A DNA stretch of 64,000 bases from Berberis thunbergii. Its lineage: Eukaryota > Streptophyta > Magnoliopsida > Ranunculales > Berberidaceae. Made by a program: the position numbers and the translations under genes. The stretch lies in NCBI GenBank assembly GCA_003290165.1, contig QNQO01005766.1:169354-233353 (forward strand), written 5' to 3'. Position 1 is the first letter of the stretch; each line of letters begins with the position of its first letter. Under the pieces are notes generated by a model, which did no database searches, was not told the origin of the DNA, and was given only the letters and a program-made list of their open reading frames with translations. Below, one piece after another: positions 45,648 to 57,333 of the stretch.

Positions 45648-47290
45648 TAGAGTATGCCCCATGCCGTTGGCACTCCACATAATTTTATTTTTGCTAATTA
45701 TTTTGTACTGAACATCTCCGTCACTATCCTCATTTTCGTTTTCAATCTGTATTGAAGTGTAAGCCGATTCTAAGTGTAAGCTTGTTCAGTGAAATTTGAA
45801 TCAATTGGGAGAAATTTTTTAACGCCGAGAATGAATTCTCCCTCAATCTTTGAATTCGTCAAAACATGAAATTTAGGATTTTTGTTTAAATGTACATTAA
45901 GATGCTCGACTCATTTTTCTGGTATGATCGACCCGTCTCATTGCTTTTTAAAATATTAAATATGTATAATACATTATATATATTTTTTAATTATGAGATA
46001 TATATTTTTAATATTTTTTCCCTTATATTGATCATTGATTTTGTTCGAAAAATCTTCAAAAATGCATTTCAACGATACCAAGTTTATCAAAATCCGACAA
46101 CGATGTAGATAGTTATGATAATTTTCATTTTGCTAAAAGGACAACACAATATTTTCTCTATCCGCCACATGTACATTCCACCAATTTTTTCAAAAAAAAA
46201 TTCATTATTTTTGCCCTTCTATATATTTATATTTACAAATATACCATTATAGAAAATGAATCTCAACCCTCAAATTCAATACATTTTCCAACTTTCAATC
46301 ATAATCATCTTTTATCTCTAATCCTTCCGATTTGACTTTTTCTCAGTCAGCAATGAATAATAAAATACCACTATGAATTGTAATATAGACTAGAGTATGT
46401 CCCGTGCCGTTGGCACTATACATAAATTTTATTTTTTGCTAAATATGTTGTACTGAACACCTCCGTCACTAACCTCATTTTCGTTCTCAATCAGTATTGA
46501 AGTGTAAGCATATTCTAAGGTAAAAATTATATTATAAATTTTAGGGTTACACTCGATCAAATTTGAATCAGTTGGGGAAAATTTTGAAACGGCGAGAATG
46601 AGTTCTCCCTCAGTCTTTGAATTCGCCAAAACATGAAGTTTAGGGTTTTTGTTCAAATGTGCATTAAGATACCCAACTCATTTTTCTGGTATGATCGACC
46701 CGTCTCATTGATTTGAAAACTATTAAAGATGTGAAATACATTTTACATTTTTTTAATTATAGAATATCATCATCATCAAAACCCATTTTCGATATTTTCG
46801 AGATCGGCTACATGGATTTTGGTTCTCCAAGCAATGCAGTCTTCCCACATATCCTCGCCTAATCCAAACTCAAGGATGTCTCTTTTAATTATAGAATATA
46901 TATATTAAATTCTAGCACTTGTATTGATAATTGATTTTGTTGGAAAGATCTTCAAAAATGCATTTCAACAATAGTAAGTTTACCAAATTTTGATGACGAT
47001 GTAGATAGTTATGATAATTTTCATTTTGTTAAAAGGAAAACATAATATTTTCTCTCTCCGCCACATGTACATTCCACCAATTTTTTTCAAAAGTTTTTCA
47101 TTATTTTTTCCCTTATACATGTTTTATATTTACAAATATGTCATCATAGAAAATGAATCTCAACCCTCAAATTCAATACATTTCCCAACTTTCAATCCTA
47201 ACCATCTTTTATCTCTAATCCCTTCAATTTGACTTTGTCTCGGTCAACAATAAATAGTAAAACACCACTCTAAATTGTAATACAGATTGG
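45648..47290. repeat. Tandem duplication, 743-bp period
   Basis: Copy 1 is 45648-46390 and copy 2 is 46391 to about 47290 (longer by an inserted LINE fragment). Both start TAGAGTATGYCCC(A/G)TGCCGTT and share long blocks, for example CTCATTTTTCTGGTATGATC, ATTTTCTCTMTCCGCCACAT and ATAGAAAATGAATCTCAACC. Near each start is a small hairpin GTGCCGTTGGCAC (ATGCC in copy 1). Non-coding. The motif recurs in weaker form near 8770. Confidence 0.9.
46768..46882 (-). mobile_element. 5'-truncated RTE-type LINE, 115 bp, 17-bp TSD
   Basis: Flanked by an exact 17-bp duplication TTTTAATTATAGAATAT (46751-46767, 46883-46899). On minus it encodes GEDMWEDCIAWRTKIHVADL, the C-terminal end of a LINE reverse transcriptase, followed by a TGATGATGATG 3' tail typical of RTE elements. 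It sits only in copy 2 of the 743-bp duplication. Confidence 0.82.
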
Positions 47291-47540
47291 TTTGATTGTA
47301 TAAAGATGAATCATTTTTAAAAGGCAACTGAATGCTATAACCTATCCAAGCATAAAATCTATATTAATAATAACTAAGACTGGGCTTGATTTCAAATTAA
47401 GTTCAAAAGCAATTAAAGTTGTTATCGAAAGATTTTTCATCTTTTGAACGGACTAAATGGTGGAACTTGTTTTAGAGGATACGAGAAGATGGACATACAG
47501 ATAAAAGTGGGGACTTATATGTTTGTGTCATAAAGGTTTC
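47291..47540. other. Intergenic DNA, nothing recognised
   Basis: AT-rich unique-looking sequence between the 743-bp duplication and the PIF-like element. Confidence 0.5.
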
Positions 47541-47687
47541 TTAGAGCATCTATAAGTGATCCCCTAAATTAGCCAAAAAGTTAATTTGGGGATCTCATGT
47601 GGGAAAAACCATGCTCCAATGAAACCCCTATCCATGCCCCTATTTTAACTTGGCCTCTCATTTTCCCTATATTTGGGGCATCCATAC

Positions 47688-48224
47688 TGATGATACATCA
47701 AATAAGACTGTCATCACGACCATACATGTGGCAAGGATCGTCCATCACAAGGATTAAGTATCTTGAAACCTGGCAAACTCTCAAAGCCCAAAAAGGGCGG
47801 ATCTGATCATTAAAGCCCAAAAAGGGCCGTCGGAACGAAACATAATCAGAGGCCAAATATAGTCCCAACAAAACTCTCTCTTAAAGAAGAGGAGTGTTAC
47901 AAAGAAAAATAGTCATAGAGAGAGTTACTCCCCCAAAGATGTATCTTCATAAAGGAGGAGACTGTTGCAGATAATTTCTCCCCTCGATGAGCCTCACGTG
48001 CTTAAGTCACACACAAAATTAATAACGACCACTATATAAGGTAAAGGGAGCATTCGACAAAGTTATGCAAATTTTAACTGAGTTATTTCCTGATTAATCT
48101 TCATCTCCAACAAAGTTACTGACTTAAGCATTAGAGTGCCTTCGGCCACCAAACAAGTGGTTTTTACCAATCTAACATTTGTTTTGCAGGTCATATTCAC
48201 AGCAGACCAGATTTGGATGCATTA
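47688..48224 (+). repeat. 5' LTR of gypsy B
   Basis: Starts TGATGATACATCAAATAAG and ends GGATGCATTA. It shares with the 3' LTR blocks such as AAGTATCTTGA, CGACCACTATATAAGGTAAA (TATA box) and TGCCTTCGGCCACCAA. Confidence 0.92.
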
Positions 48225-48225
48225 G

Positions 48226-48242
48226 TTTGGCGTCGTCCGTGG
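48226..48242 (+). other. Primer-binding site of gypsy B
   Basis: TTTGGCGTCGTCCGTGG, one base after the LTR end; same motif as in gypsy A. The tRNA was not identified. Confidence 0.6.
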
Positions 48243-48327
48243 AAAACGAATATTTCCTTTCAAGAAGAGAGTTTGTAGTTGGAAACTTCCTTAGTTCCGA
48301 TCAGCGATTAAAAAGCTTTTAGAACAA

Positions 48328-49740
48328 ATGGAGCATTTTATAAACCCCCAACCCAGCAACAATCAAAGCAGTCCTTCCACTGATGAAGCTGCATTGTCGA
48401 TAGTGCATGCTTCAAACCCAACGATAACTGGGCAAACTATACTTTGTAACAAAGAGCCACAACACAGAGTAGTAGCCCAGTCATCTCAGACAAAAGGTGA
48501 CACTGCCACGGATCCTCGCGTGGATCAACTCATGATCCAGATGAACCTTCTGATCAAATAGGTGGACAAACTCACCAAAAAACGTGCTCAATCCGCCGAC
48601 CATGTCCAAGCATCACCCAACAAAACTCTGCCAACCGTGTTCGAGAGAATAATGAAGTTCCTATAGAACTTCAACAAGTGAATCTAGAAGGCAGCGAACC
48701 ACCAGAAGATGCCCCCCTCCAGAATGACAAGATCCCTGCACAAGTTTCACTCAGGATCGGAGTCACGGATCCTAACATGCTGTACAAATTGGCTAGACCG
48801 TCGTTTTCTAGCGCACTTATGGTAACTCCTTTACCAAAGAAGTTCACTCCTCCAAAGTTCGAAGCGTACGATGGCACTATCGACCCCACAGATTACCTAC
48901 GACACTTCCACCACATAATGGCCTTGAAAGAAAGCACATAATTCATTCTATGCCGAACCTTTCCAACCAATCTCACGTTTACGACAATGAGTTGGTTCAA
49001 CAGTCTACCGCCCAGGTCGATAGATTCCTTCCAAGTGTTAGCCACTGCATTCATTACGAGATTCATTGGCAACCAGCGAATGAGAAAAGGGTCCACATTA
49101 CTTGCTGCACATTAGGGAAAAACCTGAGGAGTCAAGAGACCATCAAGGAATACATTACTCGTTTCACTAACGAGTTAACTCTGATTGACGGGTGCACCAA
49201 CGACCATGACAATAACGACCTTCACCTCCGGATTAAAAGGGGAAACCTAGGCCCTCTAGCGAACATGGCGACCCTATTGCAGACCGCCCAAAAACACATC
49301 ACTTTCGAGGAGATGGTGGCCGCTAGGAAGAAGAATGAATTCGAAAAGAGACGTGCTTCAACTAGTCAGGAGAGGAGGGAAGAAAAACGAAGAAACGACA
49401 TGCCTCGAGAGTAAAATTGCCAGTCAAAAAGACATCGAACTAGTAGCAGGTCCAAGGTCAACAAACAAGAATCCGAAATATCTAGGTATGAATGGTCGAC
49501 AAACGAACCATTGATGATTTTGAAAACAAGTCGAGCTGAGATCTTGAAGACCATGGAAAGGTTGGAAGACGTTAAAGACTACCCAAAATGAGAGGAGATC
49601 CAGATAGGCAAAATAAGGGAAAATATTGCTCTTTCCACGAGGAATCGAGCATGACACCGAAGACTACTACAACTTAAAGGACGAAAACTGAGCACCATAT
49701 CCAAAAAGGATGACTAAGAGAGTTCATTAGGCGGGAAGAG
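48328..49740 (+). pseudogene. gag of gypsy B (broken)
   Basis: ATG at 48328 (MEHFINPQPSNNQ). Gag core: FTPPKFEAYDGTIDPTDYLR, HFHHIMALKEST, then in a shifted frame PPRSIDSFQVLATAFITRFI and GNQRMRKGSTLL; ETIKEYITRFTNELTLIDGC; TLLQTAQKHITFEEMVAARK. A zinc-knuckle-like KYCSFHEESS...HDTEDYYNLKDE at about 49620-49680 has Tyr where the last Cys is expected. At least four frame breaks. Confidence 0.85.
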
Positions 49741-50345
49741 TTTAAAGGGAGAGAGAGGGTGGATGCTACTACTAGGACAAATGAGCAATCAAGGGAGCTG
49801 ATATACGTCTTCCATGGCGTAATTGGAGAAAAGGAGTTATCCAATCAAGCTCGAAAGCGATCAATCTGGGATTTACGAACAAGGATCAGATATCCAGAGC
49901 CTTCTGCACAACGCGACATAACGACCCATCAAACTCAAACCTTCTCCAAGAAGGATGCGAAAGGAGTCTATTTCCCTCATAATGACGCTCTGGTAACTTT
50001 AGTACTGATAGCCAGGTGGGAAATCAAAAGGGTAATGGTCGACACGGGCAGCTAGACCAACCTTCTACACCTAGCAGTGTTCCGAAAGAAGCGATTCACT
50101 GGAGAAATGTTCTCACCCAATGATCAACCAATGATGGGTTTCAGCGTAGAATAATGATGTCCGCTCTGAATGTAGGAAGACAACGAGTCTTGTTGAAGAA
50201 TTTCCTAGTTGTCGCCGTTCCATCCGCGTACAACATGCTTATCGGAATGCCTTGGATGCATGAGATGGGTGCATTGTCCTCCACCATGCATCAATGCTTG
50301 AAGTATTATACCGATGATGAAGTCGGGATAATCACAGGAGACTAG
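49741..50345 (+). pseudogene. Aspartic protease of gypsy B
   Basis: Reads HNDALVTLVLIARWEIKRVM then VDTGS (catalytic DTG, about 50040), a stop, then FLVVAVPSAYNMLIGMPWMH and HQCLKYYTDDEVGIITGD, ending at 50345. This is a gypsy retropepsin with one in-frame stop directly after DTGS and a further break near 50155. Confidence 0.85.
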
Positions 50346-50537
50346 TCAATTGCACACGAATGCCATTGTGCAACAATGAAAGCTCTGCACAGATAACAAT
50401 TACTGTAACGACTAGAAGAGCTGCTGCAGCAACCTAGTCAAACAAACTCCGACCTCCCGAATGACAACACGACTCCAACCAGTCCAAGAGATCGACCAAA
50501 TACTGGATAACCAGAAGAAGAAACGACAATACTCTAT

Positions 50538-51400
50538 TTGGATTACGGAAAAGGAGACAAAGCAGTTCTGATTGGCATGGAAATCCACCCAAAATTTGCC
50601 AAGAAACTGGTTCAACTGATGAAGGATAACCATAACGTTTTTGCCTGGACAATGAAAGATATGGTGGGAATATACCCATCTATCATTACTCACAGACTGC
50701 AAGTCAATCCGGACAAGAAGCCAGTCCGACAGAAAAGAAGGTAGGTTGCCCCAAAACACATCCAAACAATAAACGAGGAGTTGCATTGTCTGATAACTGC
50801 AAGAATGATCAGGAAATCTTTCTACCTGGACTGGTTAGCTAACATGGTGTTAGGAAAAAAGAACGACAAGTGGAAAGTATGTGTAGATTACACTGATCTG
50901 AACAAAACCTACCCGAAAGACATTTTCCTACTCCCACGTATAGAACAAATAGTGGATGCCACTGCCAGACACGAACTCCTAAGTTTCATGAATGCGTACT
51001 ACGGTTATAACCAAATGCAGATGCACCATTCTGACCAAGAAAAAATGTCTTTCATAACAGAAAGAGGTACATACTATTACTGAGTGATGCCATTCGGACT
51101 GAAGAATGCAGGAGCCACGTACCAACGTCTGGTCAACAGAATGTTCAAGGACCAGATTAGCAAGACAATAGAGGTGTACATTGATGACATGTTGGTGAAA
51201 AGCTTACGCAGAGCAGACCATATCAAAGACCTCGAACATGCCTTTTCCCAGCTCCGAAGATACAACATTAAGCTGAATCCGGAGAAATGTACATTTGGAG
51301 TAGAATCAGGGAAATTCCTAAGATCCATGGTCAATAAAAAATGAGTTGAAGCTGATCTGAAACAGATACAAGCACTTCTCAACATGTAGTCACCAACGAA
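50538..51400 (+). pseudogene. Reverse transcriptase of gypsy B (three frames)
   Basis: 50538-50744 has MKDNHNVFAWTMKDMVGIYP. 50781-51083 has WKVCVDYTDLNKTYPKD, RIEQIVDATA, FMNAYYGYNQMQMH, FITERGTYYY. 51084-51344 has MPFGLKNAGATYQRLVNRMF and the active site YIDDMLVKSL, then KLNPEKCTFGVESGKFL. Breaks lie at a TGA (51081) and a stop at 51342. Confidence 0.9.
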
Positions 51401-52390
51401 CATAGAGGCGTGCAAAACCTCAATGACAGGATAACAGCTTTGAACAAATTCATTTCCAAGTCGTCAGACAAATGTCTACCTTTATTCAAAATCTTGAAAG
51501 AAAATAAGACGTTCATGTGGAATGAAGAGTGCGAGAAGGCTTTTGAAAGCTTGAAGGCATACATGTGGAACACATAACTACTATCAAAACCAAGCACATG
51601 GGAAACACTGTTTTTATACTTGTCTATGTCCAACCATGCAGTAAGCTAAACACTGATATGAGAAGAAAAGGGCGCACAAAAGCCAACATACTACATCAGC
51701 AAAACACTTGCAGATGCGGAGATCAACTACCTGGCTATGGAGAAACTGGCGTTCACCCTGATCGTGTCTTCAAGAAAGCTATGTCCATATTTCTAAGCTC
51801 GCCCCATTATTGTCAGTACTGAACAACCACTTCGGTCAGTATTGTACAAACCATAACTATCCGGAAGAATGGTGAAATGGGAAATATAACTCGGGCAGTT
51901 CGACATCAGCTAAGCTTCTAGAATTGCAATAAAAGCTCGAGCATTAGCAGATTTCATCGCTGAATTCATAGGCAGCAATGACCACTCTTCCCACAAATGG
52001 ATCCTTCGTTGTGATGGAGCATCCAACGAATCGGGAAGCAGAGTTGGAATAATTTTGTACAACTAGGAAGGCGTAACGTTAGAAAAGGCCATAAAATTCA
52101 GTGATAGCTGGGTTGCAATTGGCTAAACACTTTGGCATAAAAGAAATCAGTGTCTTCATTGACTCAAATTGGTGGTCAATCAGCTGAACAACGAATTCCA
52201 AGTCAAAGATGCCCAAATGAAAACCTATCACCAAAAGACTGCCGAGTTGGTGGAAAGTTTCCATGCTGCAATCATTCAGCGATGTGCAAAGAGGGAAAAG
52301 AATGAAAAAGCTAACGAACTAGCTAAGGAAGCATCACTGGCTGAAGAAAATGATAATTCGCTCGTCACAATACAGGAAGTTCCATACTAG
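51401..52390 (+). pseudogene. RNase H regions of gypsy B
   Basis: First, the Ty3-type RNase H remnant (KCLPLFKILKENKTFMWNEE, CEKAFESLKAYM, then scattered). Second, the Tat-specific RNase H: KWILRCDGASNESGSRVGII (about 51995), LKLVVNQLNNEFQVKDAQMK and CAKREKNEKANELAKEASLA (52169-52390). Catalytic strings are partly lost. Confidence 0.75.
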
Positions 52391-53720
52391 AAAATCAAGT
52401 GCAAGAGGCATGTCCAACAGGCCAAGAAAACAATTGGACACTTGCAATCCTCATATATATAATGAACGGAAAACTTCTTTACAGATAAGATGAAGACCCG
52501 AAAATTGCGAAATCGAGCAACGCGGTATATGATAATTGACGACAGACTCTACAGAAGATTTGCCACTAGACCGATATTAAGATGCCTTTTACCCGACGAT
52601 GCTAACTATGTCCTGCGAGAAATTCTTCATGGTATATGTGGAAACAGTCAAGGAGGAAGAACATTAGCCCAAAAGCTCTGACATTGGGATACTATTGACC
52701 GACAATGCAAACATATGCGAATAAACTCGTTTGCGATTATGACAATGCCAAAGATGTTCCCCATATACTCACATGCCAGGCCAAAATCTAATCTTGATGA
52801 GCAGTCCATGGCCATTTGCACAATGGGGGATGGACATCGTAGAGCCACTTCCAATGTCCGACAAAAAGAAATTCCTCTTTGTAGCAGTAGACTACGTCAC
52901 TAAGTAGGTAGAGGAACCATTAGCAAAGATGGGAGAAGCTCAAGTCGAAAAGTTTTCTGAAATGACATAATATGCAGATTTGGAGTCCCAAGAGTAATTT
53001 AATAACAACTGGAAGCAATTTGAAGGCAAGAAGGTTAAGAAATTGTGCGAAAACTTGAGCATCCAACAACACTTCTCAGCACCTGTCCATCTATAGGCAA
53101 ATGGACAAGCCGATGTCACCAACAGAACAATCCTAGTGGCAATTAAAAATAAGCTCGAAGCGTCGAAAGGATTGTCGGTGTCCGAACTAACAGGTATCCT
53201 TTGGGCTTACAGAACAATGAAGAGGACTCCAACAGGGGAAACTCTGATAACCCTGCATATGGGTCGAAGCAATGATATCCGTAGAAATTGGTATGCCGAC
53301 ATTCAGAACCGAAGAGTTCTAAGTAAAGGATAACAATGAAGCATTGAAAGTCGGATTGGATCTCCTCGAAGAAAAACGAGAATAGACTTCTATCAAAACA
53401 ATAGCCTACCAGCAACTGATGGCTAGCCACTATAACAAAAAAGTAAAGCCTCTCACGTCAAATGTCAGCGATTGGGTATTCCAAAAAATTCAACTCAAAA
53501 CAAAGGAACCAGGTGCAGAGAAACTAAATTTGAGTTGGGAAGGACCATACAAAGTGGTAAAAATTAATAGAAAATACGAAGGGCAAACAACTACCACGAC
53601 CGTGGAATGTAGAGCATTTAAAAAAATATTATCAAAAAACTCCAATGTTTACACCCTTCAATCTCACATTCAAAGATTTTACTCAAAAACATATAACACG
53701 ACCAAAACATTGGACTACGA
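52391..53720 (+). pseudogene. Integrase of gypsy B (broken)
   Basis: Zinc domain DDRLYRRFATRPILRCLLPD, YVLREILHGICGNSQGGRTL. Core pieces are PWPFAQWGMDIVEPLPMSDK (frame-shifted, about 52815), ANGQADVTNRTILVAIKNKL (about 53100-53150) and TGILWAYRTMKRTPTGETL. C-terminal module: SHYNKKVKPLTSNVSDWVFQ and LNLSWEGPYKVVKINR (53419-53724). Confidence 0.85.
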
Positions 53721-54118
53721 GTAAAGATAAAATATATGTATCAGGACGAACAAGTCGAACATAAGCGTAAAACTTATGGTCTGATCAACCATGAAGCAAT
53801 AAGTACCTAGACATATGAGCCAGACTTTTTCCTTTGTCGACTAAAATGTATGTCATCAAAATACATTTGAAAATCTAGACATACGAAATCAAATTTGATA
53901 AAAAGCTTATACACGATTAATGCGTCGAACTACAAGTGAATTTTTGAAAATTCGGACAAATAAGTTAGAATTCAATCAGGAATGTCAAAAGCAAAAACAA
54001 CTAAGTCTAACAAGTTAAACAAAAAGACATGCTTGATACAAACGACAATGAAAAATAAAACAAGATTTTTTGTTAATTCTCTACTTCATTACAGGAGAAG
54101 TTATATAGGTTGGAGCAT

Positions 54119-56514
54119 TCAAGAAGAGGCATGCTGAGGAGGATTAACAACAATGACGTCACTTAATGGCACGGGTTCGGATGGACGAAGAAATGACTGT
54201 TCCCCATCTGAAATGGTTTCCTCTTCGTCCTTGAAGACCTGATCGGCAAAACAATGATACATCGACAAATCCAAACCTTGCGATTCCATAAAATACAGGA
54301 AGTCATGACAACCATCGACAACTCTCTTCCAGTCCACTACCTCAGCAGTCTTCAATTTATCAGTGACAGTTCCAAGTTCATCCCTAGTCGACTTAATATC
54401 ATCCTCGATTGCGGTGAGCCTAGAGGAAACTGCAGATTTAGCAATAACGAGTTCAATATTCAGCTGGGCAACTCATTCCATAGAATCCTTTAAATTGGCG
54501 GAATGCTCAACAGTGGAACGTGCGGCCTCGTCATGACTAGTTTCTTTATTTGAATAACTCCCTCTCCACAACATCCAACCGAGTACAAAGTTTATTCAAC
54601 TCTGTATCCGAAGCCTCAAGTTCAGAAGCAAACTTATTCTGAACAGCCTCGACTTCATCCAGCGAAGCCTGAGCAGCTTCAGCAACCTTCGCATGCTCAC
54701 TACACTGCGCACTAAGTGGATCAAATTTATGGAGAACACAAGAAAAAACCAAAGCCTGCCCCGCCGTCATCCGCTCAACAAATGCCACCTATAATCTGAC
54801 CCACCATTACACCAGCGTAAATGAGGTTCATCCCATCCATAATCTGCTTCAGACCTTCATCAATGTGACTGCTAGGCGGATACACGGGCATCGAAGCTTT
54901 TTTGACTAACCGCTTATGCCCTTCGACAATGAGATTACGTGCATTGTCATGTACGACAATTTGGAAAACCATTTGAACTTTTCGTCGGATTTAATACGAA
55001 TCTCCTCAGAGTTACGCTCCCTCCAACCAACTTGTGGATGAAGAATAAAGGGATCAGGAAGATTCGAAGCACTGCCACCACCAGTCAAGTGCGCAGTAGG
55101 GACAACCTTCTTCTTGGCAATAGTAAAAGGAAGAACAGAAGAAGCAGAAGCAGGCAACTCCACAGTAGTAGCGATAGTTGAATAAACATGAGACTTAGCA
55201 CTCTGACCATGAGAAATGACCTACTCGTCCAACGAGGAATCGAACTCAAAATCGGCCAAGGTTTTCGTACTACTCGGATTATTAGACAACTCGACACCAA
55301 GATAAAACATTTTGTTGTTGAGAATGCGGGGATCATCATCATACAATATGGCGGAATCAGACACGCCATATGAAGAAACGAGACTTTTCTCGTGATTATC
55401 CAAAGGACGAGACACCTCATTTTTGCTCATCTCAATAGTTTGATTTATCTTCTCAACCTCTCGAGTAGCAGGGTCAACAACTTTACCAACACCTTTTCCG
55501 GAGGATATTGGATGAGAGGGAGCCTTGGTAGTACCATGAACCGAACTAATAAGTTTCTTCTTCTTCGGGACATGACCAGGACTAATCGCCAATAGCTTAG
55601 ATGGACTAGCAGGCCTAGGAACCTTCCTATTTCTAATGCTTGAACCAACATTAACAACATCTCTACTAGTGACATGAGCATCGTGATCCATAGGCTTCTT
55701 AACGGAGCTCACTTCCCAATCAATGCTCACATCACCAACGCTAGTCGGAGGAGTATGCTCTTGCCCTTTGCAAAGAAAATGACATTACCAGCCCGTGCAA
55801 CGGTAACTCCGAAGCACAAGCTGTCGTAAGCGCTGCACAATCCACCTCGCTCATAGTATACAAACCATTGCAATTGATGACATTCGTAGTAAGGAAAGCT
55901 TCCACTGTGGCTCGGGGCAACTTATTAAATCGATCACATAACTCTTGCTCTTCCACAGACAGCGATAGATCGTTCCTCTTGGGTTCTCGGAATGATTGCA
56001 AAATATGTAGATTGCGTAATTTGAAATCATCAAAAGTGATGGACGCGTAAAATCAGGGCCTCGACCAGCCCCTATACTCGTCCTTAAGATTCTTAAAACT
56101 GGATAGACCACGAAGATAAAAAGTGCAGTTGGTATATCCCACCATAGAGTGCAAAACCTTGATGTGCATAGGAATACTGGATAAAACGACCCTCGCTAAA
56201 GTCGCGATCATCACCTTCCAGCCATTAGGAACCATTTGAATAGGAGCGATGCTCAAGAAATCTAGATACTCCTAGAAGATTTCTGGATCTGAAAGCCTAA
56301 GGCCCAGTTGAAACATGCTAGGGTACAGTGCAATGTAGCCTGGCTTTGGACGACAAGGACTGTCATCGTCTTCGGACAAGATTATCTCAAGGTCAGCTGG
56401 CAATGAATAGTCATAGCGAACACTATCCATAGTCGTTTGCGTCGACCGCTTAGGCGAAAAGAAGGCTTCACAAGTAGCAAACGCATCACCACTAAGAATC
56501 TTGAAGTCAGACAT
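54119..56514 (-). pseudogene. Antisense ORF of gypsy B, putative 'gypsy-type transposon' (Transposase_28-like) protein with coiled coil
   Basis: ATG at 56514 (MSDFKILSGDAFATCEAFFS). N-terminal domain: PKPGYIALYPSMFQLGLRLS, EYLDFLSIAPIQMVPNGWKV, VLHSMVGYTNCTFYLRGLSS, LCDRFNKLPRATVEAFLTTN. This resembles the plant family annotated as putative gypsy-type transposon (Pfam Transposase_28). A long open Ser/Lys-rich segment follows (55730-55221), then ILHPQVGWRERNSEEIRIK, a coiled coil (AEAAQASLDEVEAVQNKFAS) and an acidic end (DEEETISDGEQSF). About 800 codons with roughly six breaks. It runs opposite to gag-pol, between integrase and the 3' LTR, as known for some Tat elements. Role unknown. Confidence 0.75.
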
Positions 56515-56798
56515 CGTTAGGGAACGAAGAAAACGTAAAGATAGAAACACAAATCACACCTCCCCTTTTATAGGGTTGAGCAACGAAAAGGTTGATTATG
56601 AGAAAATGTGCGAGAAACGATGGTTGCACGAAATTCCCAAAATCACGCCAAAACAAACAAACGAATGAGACATCGGATAAACAAAAATAGCAACAATTGT
56701 CAACAACATTAAATGCGCTGCAATGACAAATTTGAAAATCCAACCATTGTAGAGTTAGTGACCATGTCAGCATACCTAACAACTAAAGGGGGAATAGC

Positions 56799-57333
56799 TG
56801 ATGATACATCAAATAAGACTGTCATCAGGACCATACACGTGGCTGATATCACCATCAACAAGGATTAAGTATCTTGAGACCCGACCAACTCGCAAAGCCC
56901 AAAAAGAGCAGATCCGATCATTAAAACCCAAAAAGGGCTTGTCGGAACAAATCATAATCAGGGACCAAATAGAGGCCCACCAAAGCTCTCCCTTAAAGAG
57001 GAAAAACGTTACAGATAAAAGAGTCGTGGATGGAATTACTCCCCAAAGACGTATCTTCATAAATCAAGAGACTGTTACAGAGAACGTCTCCCCTCATTGA
57101 GTCTCATATGCTTAAGTCACGCAAAGAATTCATAACGACCACTATATAAGGTAAATGGAATATTCGACAAAGGTATGTAATTTTTAATTGAGTTCAGCCC
57201 AAGTTAATTTTCATCTCCAACAGAGTTACTGACTTAGCATCGGAGTGCCTTCGGCCACCAAGCAGGTGGTCTTTGGCAATCTAACATTTGTTTTGCAGGT
57301 CAGATTCACAAGAGACCATATTTGGATGCAATT
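56799..57333 (+). repeat. 3' LTR of gypsy B
   Basis: TGATGATACATCAAATAAG ... GGATGCAATT, preceded by the polypurine tract AAAGGGGGAATAG (56785-56797) and followed by CATAT. Confidence 0.92.

Larger units (their letters stand above)
47688..57333 (+). mobile_element. Ty3/gypsy Tat-type retrotransposon B, near full length, with antisense ORF
   Basis: LTRs at 47688-48224 and 56799-57333; target duplication CATAC/CATAT (one mismatch). Order: PBS, gag, protease, RT, RNase H, integrase on +, then a long ORF on minus before the polypurine tract AAAGGGGGAATAG and the 3' LTR. All frames carry stops or shifts and the LTRs differ at many positions, so it is an old inactive copy. Confidence 0.92.

Noticed and set aside
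51401..51822. Possible host gene between RT and RNase H of gypsy B
   Set aside because: Remnant KILKENKTFMWNEECEKAF is the connection/Ty3-type RNase H of the retroelement.
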